A stretch of 32,945 nt of DNA from a virus. The translations under genes were made by a program, and so were the position numbers. The notes beneath the pieces were generated by a model, which was not told the DNA's origin, searched no databases, and worked only from the letters and a program-made list of their open reading frames with translations. Numbering within the stretch: position 1 is the stretch's first letter; every line of letters begins with the position of its first letter. This document shows positions 10,944 to 19,276 of this stretch, in pieces. Where the stretch lies: the IMG/VR virus record IMGVR_UViG_3300024517_000068, positions 1-32,945 of that record. One strand, written 5' to 3'.

Positions 10944-13019
10944 ATGGGCGCGAAACATAAACTCACCGACGCAACAAAGGCCGCTATCGACACGGCCAAG
11001 GCCCTGACAACCGCCGACGGATGGCAGTCGTTCATGACGAACATGGGTGTTCCGGGCAAGGACAAGGGAGCGTCGGTCCGGTTCAAGGCGCGCAATCGGC
11101 TAGACGTTGGCACCATCGATGCCGTGTATCGCCAGGATGGGCTGGCCGCGACGATGGTAGACGACATCGTCAACGAGGCCTTTCGCTGCGGCTGGCGGCT
11201 CACGTTCCCTTCGCCTGTGGGCAGTGAGGTCGCCACGACCTACAAAGGTGCGTCGCCCGACCAAGACGACAGGCAACCCACGATCAGCGACCAAGCTCTG
11301 GGCTCTGGCAAGACGGAACCCGTGCCCGCGCAGCTTGTCGCGTCTATCAATCAACGGCTCACGGAGTGGCATAAACAAACAAGCTTTCTCGACCGCTCGA
11401 AAGAGCACTTCAAGCAATCCCGCTACGCGGGCTCGGCTGTCATGGTGCTGGGTGCGGAGGACGGACGCGACCCGTCGGAGCCCCTCGACACAAACGCCAA
11501 GGGCCTCACCTTCAACTGGATGAGGTCGCTCGATAGGTTCCAAGTTAGCCCGTCCGGCTCGCTTGTCGACGACCCGGCTAGCCGTTGGTATGGCCTACCC
11601 GTCTGGTATATGACGACGTCGACGGTGATGGGCGGGGCCAGTTCAAGCTCGCTCCCCCCGGGCGGGGTTGCGGAGCTCGATGACGTTTCGCCCGCTACTG
11701 GCCAGGAGACGGCTGTAGCTGCCTTTTCGCTAAACAGTACCAACGTCCACACCTCCCGCATCTGGCGGACCGATGCAACGAAGCTCTCGGAGCGTGCGCG
11801 CTTGCACAATGGTGGCTGGGGGGAGTCCGTCCTTGACCGAACATGGGACGCGCTCTCCCACTACAACTCCGCGATGGCCGGAGTAGGAACAATTATCCAA
11901 GACTTCACGCAAGGGGTCTACGCCATCGAGGGGCTCAAGGAACTGCTAGCCTCCGAAAAGTCGGGCCTCATCCGCAAACGCTACAGTATCATGGACCAAA
12001 CCAAGTCCGTGGTGAACGCGCTCATTGTGGATGCAGAAAAGGAATCATACACGCGCCAGTCGACGACCGTCACTGGTCTGCCCGAGCTGATTGATCGCTC
12101 AATGCTCTGGATGACGGCGGTCTCGGGCTCACCGATGACACGGTTGTTCGGTGTCTCACCTGGTGGGTTCGGCACGGGCGAAGCGGAGGGGCAGAACTGG
12201 CAGACGCGCGTAGGCGCGTGGCAAGGCGAGGATCTTCGTCCATTCCTCGAACACGTCTACGGGCTGCTCTTCCAGACGAAGGATTTCGCCGACGTCCCCG
12301 ACGGCTGGCAGATTGATTTCAACCCTCTGCAAGTTGAGACACCCGACCAGATCTCCGACCGGCGAATGAAGAACGCCCAGTCGGATGCGATCTACATGCT
12401 CCAGGGTGCGGTCTCCCCCCGGGAAGTCGCGCACTCCCGGTTCGCTGGCTCCAAGTATGGGGAGGACATCGCGCTCGATCTCGACACGCGCCAGCGCCTA
12501 GAGGCCCAGGGCCCAGCTGGCGAGGGTCCGCCGGAGACGGCTGCGGAGGCCACGGCCGCCAACCTAAACGCCGCAGCGGAGGCCACAGCCCAGGCTAAGG
12601 ACACGGTCAAGCCTACCGGCCGCGAGATTGGCAGTGCCGTGGGTATGTCCGCCATCGAGGCGGGTGGCGAGCCCGGAACTCTCGAAGCACCCGCGGCACC
12701 GGGGGGCAACGCGGACACAGCCGCATCGGTGGGTGTCGGTGCGGAAGATGTCGCAAAGACGGCCCTCAACGGGGCACAGGTCAATTCGCTCCGGGAGCTT
12801 ATGGCGGATGCGGTTGCTGGTACACCGTTGGAGTCCGTCGTCGGCGTGGCGATGTTCAGCTTCCCCACCATGACCCGCGACGAAGCGCTGGCGATGTTCA
12901 AGCCGGCCGTCGACAAAGCGGTGTCGGCGCCCAAGCCAGCTCCACCGGTTGCGCCTCCGCCAATCCCACCTGCTAACCCAGAACTAGGCGAAGCAAACCC
13001 AGAACTGAACAAGCCCTAA
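10944..13019 (+). CDS. Portal protein (DUF1073 type)
   Basis: This 691-residue protein follows TerL by eight bases. The dodecameric portal forms the DNA channel at one head vertex. Family features include the opening DAVYRQDGLAATMVDDIVNEAF (about 57-78), a long central core, and the conserved GVSPGGFGTGEAEGQNW loop (about 402-418). Residues about 520-690 form an Ala/Pro-rich tail whose NGAQVNSLRELMADAVAGTP segment is also typical of DUF1073 portals. The length is above the usual 450-550, due mainly to inserts and this tail. DUF1073 proteins are sometimes labelled Acb1-like in databases; gene order favours the portal role. Confidence 0.9.
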   Translation: MGAKHKLTDATKAAIDTAKALTTADGWQSFMTNMGVPGKDKGASVRFKARNRLDVGTIDAVYRQDGLAATMVDDIVNEAFRCGWRLTFPSPVGSEVATTYKGASPDQDDRQPTISDQALGSGKTEPVPAQLVASINQRLTEWHKQTSFLDRSKEHFKQSRYAGSAVMVLGAEDGRDPSEPLDTNAKGLTFNWMRSLDRFQVSPSGSLVDDPASRWYGLPVWYMTTSTVMGGASSSSLPPGGVAELDDVSPATGQETAVAAFSLNSTNVHTSRIWRTDATKLSERARLHNGGWGESVLDRTWDALSHYNSAMAGVGTIIQDFTQGVYAIEGLKELLASEKSGLIRKRYSIMDQTKSVVNALIVDAEKESYTRQSTTVTGLPELIDRSMLWMTAVSGSPMTRLFGVSPGGFGTGEAEGQNWQTRVGAWQGEDLRPFLEHVYGLLFQTKDFADVPDGWQIDFNPLQVETPDQISDRRMKNAQSDAIYMLQGAVSPREVAHSRFAGSKYGEDIALDLDTRQRLEAQGPAGEGPPETAAEATAANLNAAAEATAQAKDTVKPTGREIGSAVGMSAIEAGGEPGTLEAPAAPGGNADTAASVGVGAEDVAKTALNGAQVNSLRELMADAVAGTPLESVVGVAMFSFPTMTRDEALAMFKPAVDKAVSAPKPAPPVAPPPIPPANPELGEANPELNKP

Positions 13020-13056
13020 GTGCGTACGCTGCGGCGCGCCGAGCCTAGGATTTTCG

Positions 13057-13968
13057 ATGCCAGCACAAGACTTTCGCGCGTACCTGCCGCCACTGCCGAG
13101 CGCTTTGCCGGCAGTCCTGCAAGCCCAATGCTGCTGTCCGCTGCATCCGCTCACCCATGCGGACGGGAAGGCAAAGCCCGTGCGGAAGCGTGGCGGCAAG
13201 GTGCAGCGTCGCGGGATTACCCAGATCGATCTGAGCGGGCCGACGAAAGATTATTTCGGCGACATGACCAAGCTAACGGACGCGAGTTCGGACGCAATTC
13301 GAAAAGCTCTGCTGGCGGACATCGACAAGCTCCTACCACCGCTCGAAGACGGGGACGATGCGGAGGCTATCAAGGGGCGGTCACTAAAGCAGATCGCCAG
13401 GTCCGTCAAGCAAGCACACAAGCGTATCGAGAAGTTGCAAAGCTTCGCGGAGCGCACGGCCAAGAGCGCGGCTAGTACAACTCAACAGGTCCATAAGTCA
13501 CAGCAAGCCGCGCAGCTTGCTCAGATTGGTATCGAGGTTTTCAACGAAACCCCGGGACTCCCCAAGATAATGGGCGAGTTCGTACGGGTCAACACGAAGC
13601 TCATCAAATCGATACCCAGGGACGAGCTGCGGCGCGTTGAAGCGATTTTGGTCGACGCCGTCAAGCGCGGTCGCAGGCATGAGTCTGTCGCAAAGGACAT
13701 TGCGGCCGAGTTCGATATCGCCGAAAATAGAGCAGCCCTCATCGCACGGGACCAAGTAGGCAAAGCAAACTCAGACCTCTCGAAAAGCAGAATGATCGCC
13801 AATGGAGTGGACAAGGCTATCTGGAGAGTCATCGCCCCCGGTGAGTCCAGGGTGCGCGAGACGCATGCGGCAAGAGAGGGGCGAGTGTACAAGATCGCCA
13901 ACGGCGTCGACGGGGTACACCCAGGCGATGAGGTCCAGTGTCGGTGCTACGCGGAGCCCCTAGTATGA
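13057..13968 (+). CDS. Head morphogenesis protein (Mu gpF-like, minor head)
   Basis: This 303-residue protein is a minor capsid protein needed for early head assembly or DNA ejection. The C-terminal domain has the family pattern: RALIARDQVGKANSDLSKSR-like helix, then a variable region, then VHPGDEVQCRCYAEPLV at the end, with the paired Cys residues conserved. The N-terminal half contains CCCPLHPLTH (about 25-34) and a long charged coiled-coil region (about 110-155). The start is the first ATG after the portal; a 37-base gap separates them. The last codons overlap the next gene by four bases. Confidence 0.85.
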   Translation: MPAQDFRAYLPPLPSALPAVLQAQCCCPLHPLTHADGKAKPVRKRGGKVQRRGITQIDLSGPTKDYFGDMTKLTDASSDAIRKALLADIDKLLPPLEDGDDAEAIKGRSLKQIARSVKQAHKRIEKLQSFAERTAKSAASTTQQVHKSQQAAQLAQIGIEVFNETPGLPKIMGEFVRVNTKLIKSIPRDELRRVEAILVDAVKRGRRHESVAKDIAAEFDIAENRAALIARDQVGKANSDLSKSRMIANGVDKAIWRVIAPGESRVRETHAAREGRVYKIANGVDGVHPGDEVQCRCYAEPLV

Positions 13969-14342
13969 CCGCTGCTCAAGGTAGAGCCCGATTGCCCTCC
14001 GTCTTCTATCCGAGCGAGAGCCAGCTGGAAGACCACGCGGCGCCTTGGGTTCTCCGGCATCCAGGGGCAACGCTCACCATACTTGGTGCCATGCTGGTCA
14101 TCCTGCAAGGCGCCGGCACTCACTGGTTGCACGAGCGCTCTGCGCCCGAGCGCAAGAAGAGCGAGGCGGAGATTCGAGGTATCCGCCGGGACATCCGGAC
14201 GCTCGCTATTTACCAGCTCGAGGCGCAGCGTTCGAATAGGGATATACTTGCAAATCTTGCGGAGGCGCAGAACATTCACGTCGCCCGCCCGCCCGAACTC
14301 GTCGAAGCGGAAGAGAAGGCGCGGAAGCTCCGCAATAGGTGA
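13965..14342 (+). CDS. Small membrane-anchored coiled-coil protein (125 aa)
   Basis: The gene starts in an ATGA overlap with the gpF-like gene. Residues 34-51 (GATLTILGAMLVILQGAG) form one membrane span, and residues 56-123 are charged and helical (ERKKSEAEIRGIRRDIRTL, ELVEAEEKARKLRNR), probably a coiled coil. In phages this layout fits a spanin-like, holin-like or ejection-associated protein. It is unusual among head genes. The function is unknown. Confidence 0.65.
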   Translation: MTAAQGRARLPSVFYPSESQLEDHAAPWVLRHPGATLTILGAMLVILQGAGTHWLHERSAPERKKSEAEIRGIRRDIRTLAIYQLEAQRSNRDILANLAEAQNIHVARPPELVEAEEKARKLRNR

Positions 14343-14345
14343 TCA

Positions 14346-14741
14346 ATGGCTGTAGACACCTTCCCAACGGCTTGTGACCCTAGGCTCAACTTCGGGGTGG
14401 ATTGCGCGGACCTTGTGCTCGTCGGACATTCATTGACGCGAGAGATTGGCTGGGACACGCCCGTCATCGACCCGGAAACGGGCAAGGAGACTTGCGCGTG
14501 GGCACCCGCGGATTTCACGGACTACGTTCCGGAGGCCGTCGTTCTAGATTCTGCAAATCAGGTTGTGGCCACATTCGAGGTTACTCCCGCGGTGGGCGAC
14601 GACACGGGGACGTTTTCGCTATTCTTAGACGCCTCGGAAATCACGGAGGCTCTACGCGCCGTCGCCGTCCGGTGGCGATTCTCGGTCGATTCCGTGCCCA
14701 CTAGAGAACCACTAGTCTACGCACAATTCAAGGTCACGTGA
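14346..14741 (+). CDS. Ig-like/BppU-N-like virion protein (131 aa)
   Basis: The protein starts MAVDTFPTACDPRLNFG. Residues about 45-128 (AVVLDSANQVVATFEVTP, DTGTFSLFLDASEITEAL, AVRWRFSVDS) alternate strands like an Ig-type sandwich of the sort found at the base of fibre and baseplate adhesins (BppU N-terminal type). It opens a block of fibre-like genes and overlaps the next start (TGATG). It may attach fibres to the capsid. The assignment is by pattern, not by search. Confidence 0.5.
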   Translation: MAVDTFPTACDPRLNFGVDCADLVLVGHSLTREIGWDTPVIDPETGKETCAWAPADFTDYVPEAVVLDSANQVVATFEVTPAVGDDTGTFSLFLDASEITEALRAVAVRWRFSVDSVPTREPLVYAQFKVT

Positions 14742-15199
14742 TGTCGGACACCATCAGGATACGCATAAGCCAAGGACCGTCGGGTCCGCCCGGAAGTGAC
14801 GGCAGCTCCACGGGTTCGGACACCACGGCGCAAACCGATAGCGACGTTGTGCCGGGCACTCCTGTGTACGCGACCATTGGCAGCCATTTTGATGTTGCTC
14901 AAGCGTCGGGACTGCCCCAAGCTCGGGCGGTGGGCCTCGCCACTTCGGCAACCCTTGCGGGCTTTGCCGCGGACGTGCAGACTCAAGACATTCTATCTCT
15001 CACGGCTGGTCAGTGGGACGCCGTCACCGGACAGGTCGGCGGGCTAACATCTGGATCGACATATTGGCTAGACTTCGTCGCGGGGCTACTCACGACCGTA
15101 CCCCCAGCGCTGAGCGCCTCCACCCACAATACCCGTGTTGGCGTGGCGCTCACCAGTGTAGCTCTCGACATCAAAATCAGAGCCCCGATCAAACTGTAG
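14741..15199 (+). CDS. Fibre-type virion protein with collagen-like start, paralog 1 (152 aa)
   Basis: The ATG overlaps the previous stop (a GTG three bases earlier is possible). Residues 8-22 contain QGPSGPPGSDGSS, a short collagen-like stretch used for trimerisation. Residues about 85-125 carry LTAGQWDAVTGQVGGLTSG followed by YWLDFVAG, a motif common in phage fibre and head-decoration proteins. The end is RVGVALTSVALDIKIRAPIKL-like. The following gene repeats this domain. A trimeric capsid or tail fibre segment is likely. Confidence 0.6.
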   Translation: MSDTIRIRISQGPSGPPGSDGSSTGSDTTAQTDSDVVPGTPVYATIGSHFDVAQASGLPQARAVGLATSATLAGFAADVQTQDILSLTAGQWDAVTGQVGGLTSGSTYWLDFVAGLLTTVPPALSASTHNTRVGVALTSVALDIKIRAPIKL

Positions 15200-15211
15200 A
15201 AAGACAGCACA

Positions 15212-15685
15212 ATGGCAACCCAAATCCCACTAGTTGAAGTAAACGGCGAAATTGAACGACTGCAGCCGGGCGACGACATCGCTACCGGCGGGTCCCAGGT
15301 TACGAAAACCTACACAGCGACGTCCATCCCGGGGCAAGTTGTATACGCCGACTTCGGCACATCCGTCGCACTGGCGCAAGGAAACGCGGATGCGCCTTCC
15401 AAGATTGTGGGTCTTAGCCCGTCCGCTGTCACTGCAGCAGCCAGCGGTCCCGTGCAATACGCGGGTCCAGTCACACTCACCACGGGGGAATGGGACGCTG
15501 TAGCCGGCACTACGGGCGGCCTGACGGTTGGCGCGAAGTACTTTCTGAGCGACGTCGCGGCGGGCATGATGCTGGAACAGGGCGCATTGACAGGCATCAC
15601 CCAAGGCGAATACTTGGTCGAGGTAGGAATCGCCTTGTCATCTACCGAACTGCTTTACCAACCGTCTCGCCGCGTCCGACGATAG
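15212..15685 (+). CDS. Fibre-type virion protein, paralog 2 (157 aa)
   Basis: This 157-residue protein begins MATQIPLVEVNGEIERLQPGD and carries LTTGEWDAVAGTTGGLTVG followed by YFLSDVAAGMMLEQ, and then VEVGIALSSTELL. It aligns with the previous protein over the last 100 residues, so the pair arose by duplication. Its N-terminus also resembles that of the next gene (PLVESGGELGNLLVAD). This suggests interchangeable attachment ends within the fibre block. Confidence 0.6.
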   Translation: MATQIPLVEVNGEIERLQPGDDIATGGSQVTKTYTATSIPGQVVYADFGTSVALAQGNADAPSKIVGLSPSAVTAAASGPVQYAGPVTLTTGEWDAVAGTTGGLTVGAKYFLSDVAAGMMLEQGALTGITQGEYLVEVGIALSSTELLYQPSRRVRR

Positions 15686-15694
15686 GTCTTCTCT

Positions 15695-17770
15695 GTGGCT
15701 AATCACAAACCCCTCGTTGAATCGGGCGGCGAGTTGGGCAACCTCCTGGTTGCTGATCAGTTAGACGTTCCGCTAGAACAAGTGGTCGACGTTCCGGTGT
15801 ACTCGGGGAGCGCGAAGAAAGTTCTAGCTGTCAACACGGGAGAGACCGCGCCCGAATGGATTAGCCACCAAGGTGTCGACGGCGCGGGCACAAACACCCA
15901 CGCACAAATCGACTCGCACATTGCCAACCTGGCGAACCCGCACGGGATAACGGGTAACGAAGACCTTGTAACGGGAATAATTTCGGGCGGCCTTGTCACG
16001 ATAAACGGAGGAGACGCGACGCTGGTCGATGTCGCGGCCGGTGTAGGATTGATCGTCGATTGGACTAGCGGCTCGTCCGTTAGAACTCCCGTCCCATTCG
16101 GCCCGTTCATCGGCGAGGCCATACCGGACATAACTAAGGTGTTCACGCATTTTTATGTGAACGCCGCCGGTGGTTTGGTCAAAATTAGCGGCGTTGGTCC
16201 GACGGCTATCCAGAGAAAAACACTGATCAGGCTCCAGTCGGCGATCCACGGCGGAGCAGTAATCGACGACGTAAGCACCGATCGCGGCTTAGGCTTCCAA
16301 GTCACCGCAACAATCTTGGACTACCTATACAAGATTGGCGCCCTAAATACCGACAATCGCTTTTTTGCGAACGGCGCAAACCTGCAATGTGACAAGACCT
16401 CGGGCACGACAACGCTACCGTTCGTCAATGCTACCAACGATACACAAGACGCTGCGACGAAGATAAACCCGTCCGTGTCGCCAGCAGCGAATCTACCCGT
16501 CTCGTACCGCGACGGGGTCGGCGGGTTCACGTTCAATCCAGCACTGACTACCATCGACCCCGATTTGTGGGATAATGGCAGCGGCACGCTACAATCCGTT
16601 ACAACCAACGATTGGACAGTCATACGCTTCCACCATTTTGGCCTGACGAATACGTGGGTTGTAACTCCTGGACAAGCTGTCTACAACACGCTCGCCCAAG
16701 CTGAGGCGTCGGTTAACACGGAGAACCCAACGATTGATCCGGCACTAGAGACCGGGGAAAGTGTGCTTACAACATTCCTGGTTGTGAAAGAAGGCACGAC
16801 GGATCTCAGCAACGCCTCCAACGCGGTGTTCCTGAACAACGTGTCATTGAACGGCGGAGCGGGGACGGGGCAAGTTGCCGGCACATACTTGGGCCTATTG
16901 GACACAGCCGATGTGGACTATGTTGGCCATGCGACCCATGTGCCTGTGGTTGACGGGTTAGAAACTAAACTAGCTCTAACTAGACTGAATCACGCAACGC
17001 ATCTGGACGGGATCGGAGTGAACTCCCATGCCGTGATTGACGCGCACATTACATCGCACAACCACACCGAGTCGGACATTACCGATCTTGGCACGTACCA
17101 GCCAACGTCGGAGAAAAATGCTGCAAACGGGTACGTTGGGCTAAACGGCAGCTCGAAGATAGCAGGCACGCAGCAATTTTACGGGGCAGCGGCGGACACC
17201 GCATGCGTAGGTAATGACGGGAGGCTGAGCGACGCTCGAACACCAACCGCACACACCCACGTCGAAGCAGATATAACCGACCGACGTCTGGATGGCAGAA
17301 CGTTCACCGCCGGCGAGATGGTGAGCACGTTTACGAGTGACTGGGTAGTCAGCGCGATGGCCCCTCTTGCCGACGGTGCGGATAATTTCTATCAGCTGCG
17401 GTTGATGGATGACACTGTCAGCGAGGGCGCCGGATTTCATGTCGACGTACCATCGGACGCCGTGAACATGACGATCACGACGCGGGCAGTCGCAATCGCT
17501 ACACCTGCTGGGGCGGTGACAGCAACAATGCAGTTGCATTTTCGTGAGATTGCGGACAATGCAAGTCAGCCTGCGTGGAACGCCGCGGAGAATCTCACGA
17601 CCATTGACCTGGCCGCGAACATCTTCCTGCTCAAGGATACAACCACGCAGACTATCACGGCCTGGGGGCTGACCGCTGGCCGGCGGTATATCGCGCAAAT
17701 TGTCAGGACAGGCGGAACCCTAGTGGGTGACCTCGGGCTTGAGTCCGTGGCATGGGAGTGCACAGCGTAA
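15695..17770 (+). CDS. Long fibre protein (691 aa)
   Basis: The GTG start follows GATAGGTC. The N-terminal 50 residues (PLVESGGELGNLLVADQLDVPL) resemble the previous protein and probably attach the fibre. GTNTHAQIDSHIANLANPHG (about 67-86) and GVNSHAVIDAHITSHNHTES (about 446-465) are internal repeats, and HTHVEADITD recurs near residue 522; His-rich shaft repeats of this type are typical of trimeric fibres. The C-terminal 160 residues are a beta-rich domain with no chaperone motif visible. Its role is probably host recognition. The start and family are judged by composition and repeats. Confidence 0.7.
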   Translation: MANHKPLVESGGELGNLLVADQLDVPLEQVVDVPVYSGSAKKVLAVNTGETAPEWISHQGVDGAGTNTHAQIDSHIANLANPHGITGNEDLVTGIISGGLVTINGGDATLVDVAAGVGLIVDWTSGSSVRTPVPFGPFIGEAIPDITKVFTHFYVNAAGGLVKISGVGPTAIQRKTLIRLQSAIHGGAVIDDVSTDRGLGFQVTATILDYLYKIGALNTDNRFFANGANLQCDKTSGTTTLPFVNATNDTQDAATKINPSVSPAANLPVSYRDGVGGFTFNPALTTIDPDLWDNGSGTLQSVTTNDWTVIRFHHFGLTNTWVVTPGQAVYNTLAQAEASVNTENPTIDPALETGESVLTTFLVVKEGTTDLSNASNAVFLNNVSLNGGAGTGQVAGTYLGLLDTADVDYVGHATHVPVVDGLETKLALTRLNHATHLDGIGVNSHAVIDAHITSHNHTESDITDLGTYQPTSEKNAANGYVGLNGSSKIAGTQQFYGAAADTACVGNDGRLSDARTPTAHTHVEADITDRRLDGRTFTAGEMVSTFTSDWVVSAMAPLADGADNFYQLRLMDDTVSEGAGFHVDVPSDAVNMTITTRAVAIATPAGAVTATMQLHFREIADNASQPAWNAAENLTTIDLAANIFLLKDTTTQTITAWGLTAGRRYIAQIVRTGGTLVGDLGLESVAWECTA

Positions 17771-18465
17771 TGGCTCTAGAGTTCTCAAACGGTGGGGAGG
17801 CCGTGCGCTGCGGGACCGCTACAGACCTAGACGGATTCTTCGGAACCGCTATGTGGTGGATGGACATGAACACGCTCGGCGGGAATAGTGAGGGCAGAGT
17901 GCTGTCCCGTGTGGATTCCAACGAAGTTGGTGGCGCGTGGACGTTGGCAATGAATGCGTCGAGCCGATTGGTCGTCTACTCCGAATACACCGTAGGCAAT
18001 GGCATATGGGTCTCGCCGGTCAATTCCTTGCAAGTCGGCAACTGGTATCACGTCGCGGTTGTGTGGGATAGGGAGAACGCTGGCAGTGACGTCCCACTGG
18101 TCTACATTGACGGTGCCAGCGTCACCGTCTCGGCCTTGTTGTCGCCTAGCGGTACAGTGCTGTCAGACGCCGGCAAGGAGCTCATTATCGGCGACCGGTT
18201 CGACGATCTTGCGGGCGGTAATGTGGGCTTCGACGGTCGAATCGCTGATATGCGAATGTACACCGATCTCATGCCCGCAGATCGAATAGCGTCAATCTAC
18301 GCCGCCCAAGGTACGGACAGGGATGTGACTAGTCTACTTAGGCGCTGGCCTATGCAGAGCGCCAACGCGCCCGGGAAGGATTACTCGGACGCCCAAGATA
18401 ATGGGATACTCACAACTCCCTCCTCGCCACTCATCGCAGACGACCGGCTGACCATTCGAGGGTGA
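17770..18465 (+). CDS. LamG/concanavalin-type lectin-like virion protein (231 aa)
   Basis: The ATG overlaps the fibre stop (TAATG). The sequence fits the LamG-like jelly roll (LamG_3): MALEFSNGGEAVRCG start, TLAMNASSRLVVYSE, LQVGNWYHVAVVWDRENAG and LVYIDGASVTVS, then GFDGRIADMRMYTDLMPADR and IYAAQGTD. These domains bind sugars or proteins. In this position it probably tips a capsid or tail fibre and binds host surface glycans. No catalytic residues are evident. Confidence 0.8.
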   Translation: MALEFSNGGEAVRCGTATDLDGFFGTAMWWMDMNTLGGNSEGRVLSRVDSNEVGGAWTLAMNASSRLVVYSEYTVGNGIWVSPVNSLQVGNWYHVAVVWDRENAGSDVPLVYIDGASVTVSALLSPSGTVLSDAGKELIIGDRFDDLAGGNVGFDGRIADMRMYTDLMPADRIASIYAAQGTDRDVTSLLRRWPMQSANAPGKDYSDAQDNGILTTPSSPLIADDRLTIRG

Positions 18466-18469
18466 CAAC

Positions 18470-19024
18470 ATGCCAGACGTGATTCATCGCACAACCAGAG
18501 ACGCCCGTGGCGCATTGCTCCAGCGGAGTAGCATGCACGCTCCTGGCGCTGAGTGGTTATCGAGCCCCACATTCGCGCAAGTCCAGGGAATCCCTCGCAA
18601 GTACTGGAAAGTCGCAGGCGAGACCGTCGTGGAAATGACCATCGCAGAGAAGTCCGCGATGAACACCTTGCTGCGGCAGGCCAGGCGAAGCAGCCAGCAG
18701 CAGCGGGTCGAGGATGGTTTGGCCACGGACGGTCTCGTGGCGGGCCTTGACCGATCCGTCGTCGTGACGGGCCTTGAGCTCCGCGTCTCAGTCGGCGACT
18801 TGCTTACCGATGACCTGACTGTGCTGGCAGCGGACCCCGTGTCGCAGAAGCACGTGCGCGCCCTGCTAGTGCGTCGCATGGCAAGCCCAGCGCCTGTGCA
18901 TGTCGTACTCGTCCTTGAGCGGACGGACGGTCTATTTGCCAGCCTGACGCGGCAGGAGACCACTATTGCTGTCCTCGGTGACTGGACCATATCCCCCAAC
19001 GGCGCAGAATTGATGGCAGCATAA
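18470..19024 (+). CDS. Hypothetical virion-block protein (184 aa)
   Basis: The gene starts four bases after the lectin stop. It contains IPRKYWKVAGETVVEMTIAEK (about 41-61), a conserved-looking strand pair, then a charged helix (LLRQARRSSQQQRVEDG) and a beta-rich C-terminus (VHVVLVLERTDGLFASL). No family is recognised. Its place between the lectin and the protease suggests a structural or adaptor role. The TAA overlaps the next ATG. Confidence 0.65.
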   Translation: MPDVIHRTTRDARGALLQRSSMHAPGAEWLSSPTFAQVQGIPRKYWKVAGETVVEMTIAEKSAMNTLLRQARRSSQQQRVEDGLATDGLVAGLDRSVVVTGLELRVSVGDLLTDDLTVLAADPVSQKHVRALLVRRMASPAPVHVVLVLERTDGLFASLTRQETTIAVLGDWTISPNGAELMAA

Positions 19025-19209
19025 TGGGCGAGATTCGAGCACAGAGACGAGATTTCGCCGGAGAGGCGGAGGCCCTGGCCACGGCTGCCAGCAACCTAGC
19101 AGGCCTCCGGCAGGCGGTCGTTCTGCTCGCCCGCGGCCAGGCCCGTCAGGACCGGCGCGACGAGTACATCACCGATCAACTACGCTTGCAGAGAGGTCGG
19201 GGGCTCTAG
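19024..19209 (+). CDS. Small helical protein (61 aa)
   Basis: The ATG overlaps the previous stop (TAATG). The protein is one long charged helix (EIRAQRRDFAGEAEALATAA, LRQAVVLLARGQARQDRRDE) with no Cys or membrane span. It is probably an oligomeric adaptor, but the function is unknown. A GC-rich hairpin includes its stop codon. Confidence 0.55.
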   Translation: MGEIRAQRRDFAGEAEALATAASNLAGLRQAVVLLARGQARQDRRDEYITDQLRLQRGRGL

Positions 19210-19238
19210 ACCCCCGCCGCTCCTTGTCCGCTCCTTGT
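19198..19238 (+). repeat. Stop-codon hairpin and 11-bp tandem repeat
   Basis: CGGGGG (19198-19203) and CCCCCG (19211-19216) form a hairpin around the TAG stop of the preceding gene, but no T-tract follows. The 11-bp unit CCGCTCCTTGT is repeated at 19217-19227 and 19228-19238. The gap to 19276 has no other feature. It could be a processing or weak termination site between the adhesion block and the capsid genes. Confidence 0.45.
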
Positions 19239-19276
19239 CCGCTCATCGCTAATCGCCTAACCTAGACAGAGTACCA

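Noticed and set aside
10944-13019. Anti-CBASS Acb1-type protein
   Set aside because: DUF1073 proteins are sometimes given this label, but the position between TerL and the gpF-like gene, and the typical portal features, support a portal.
19198-19216. GC-rich hairpin at a gene end as intrinsic terminator
   Set aside because: It lacks a T-tract and includes the stop codon; kept only as a hairpin.
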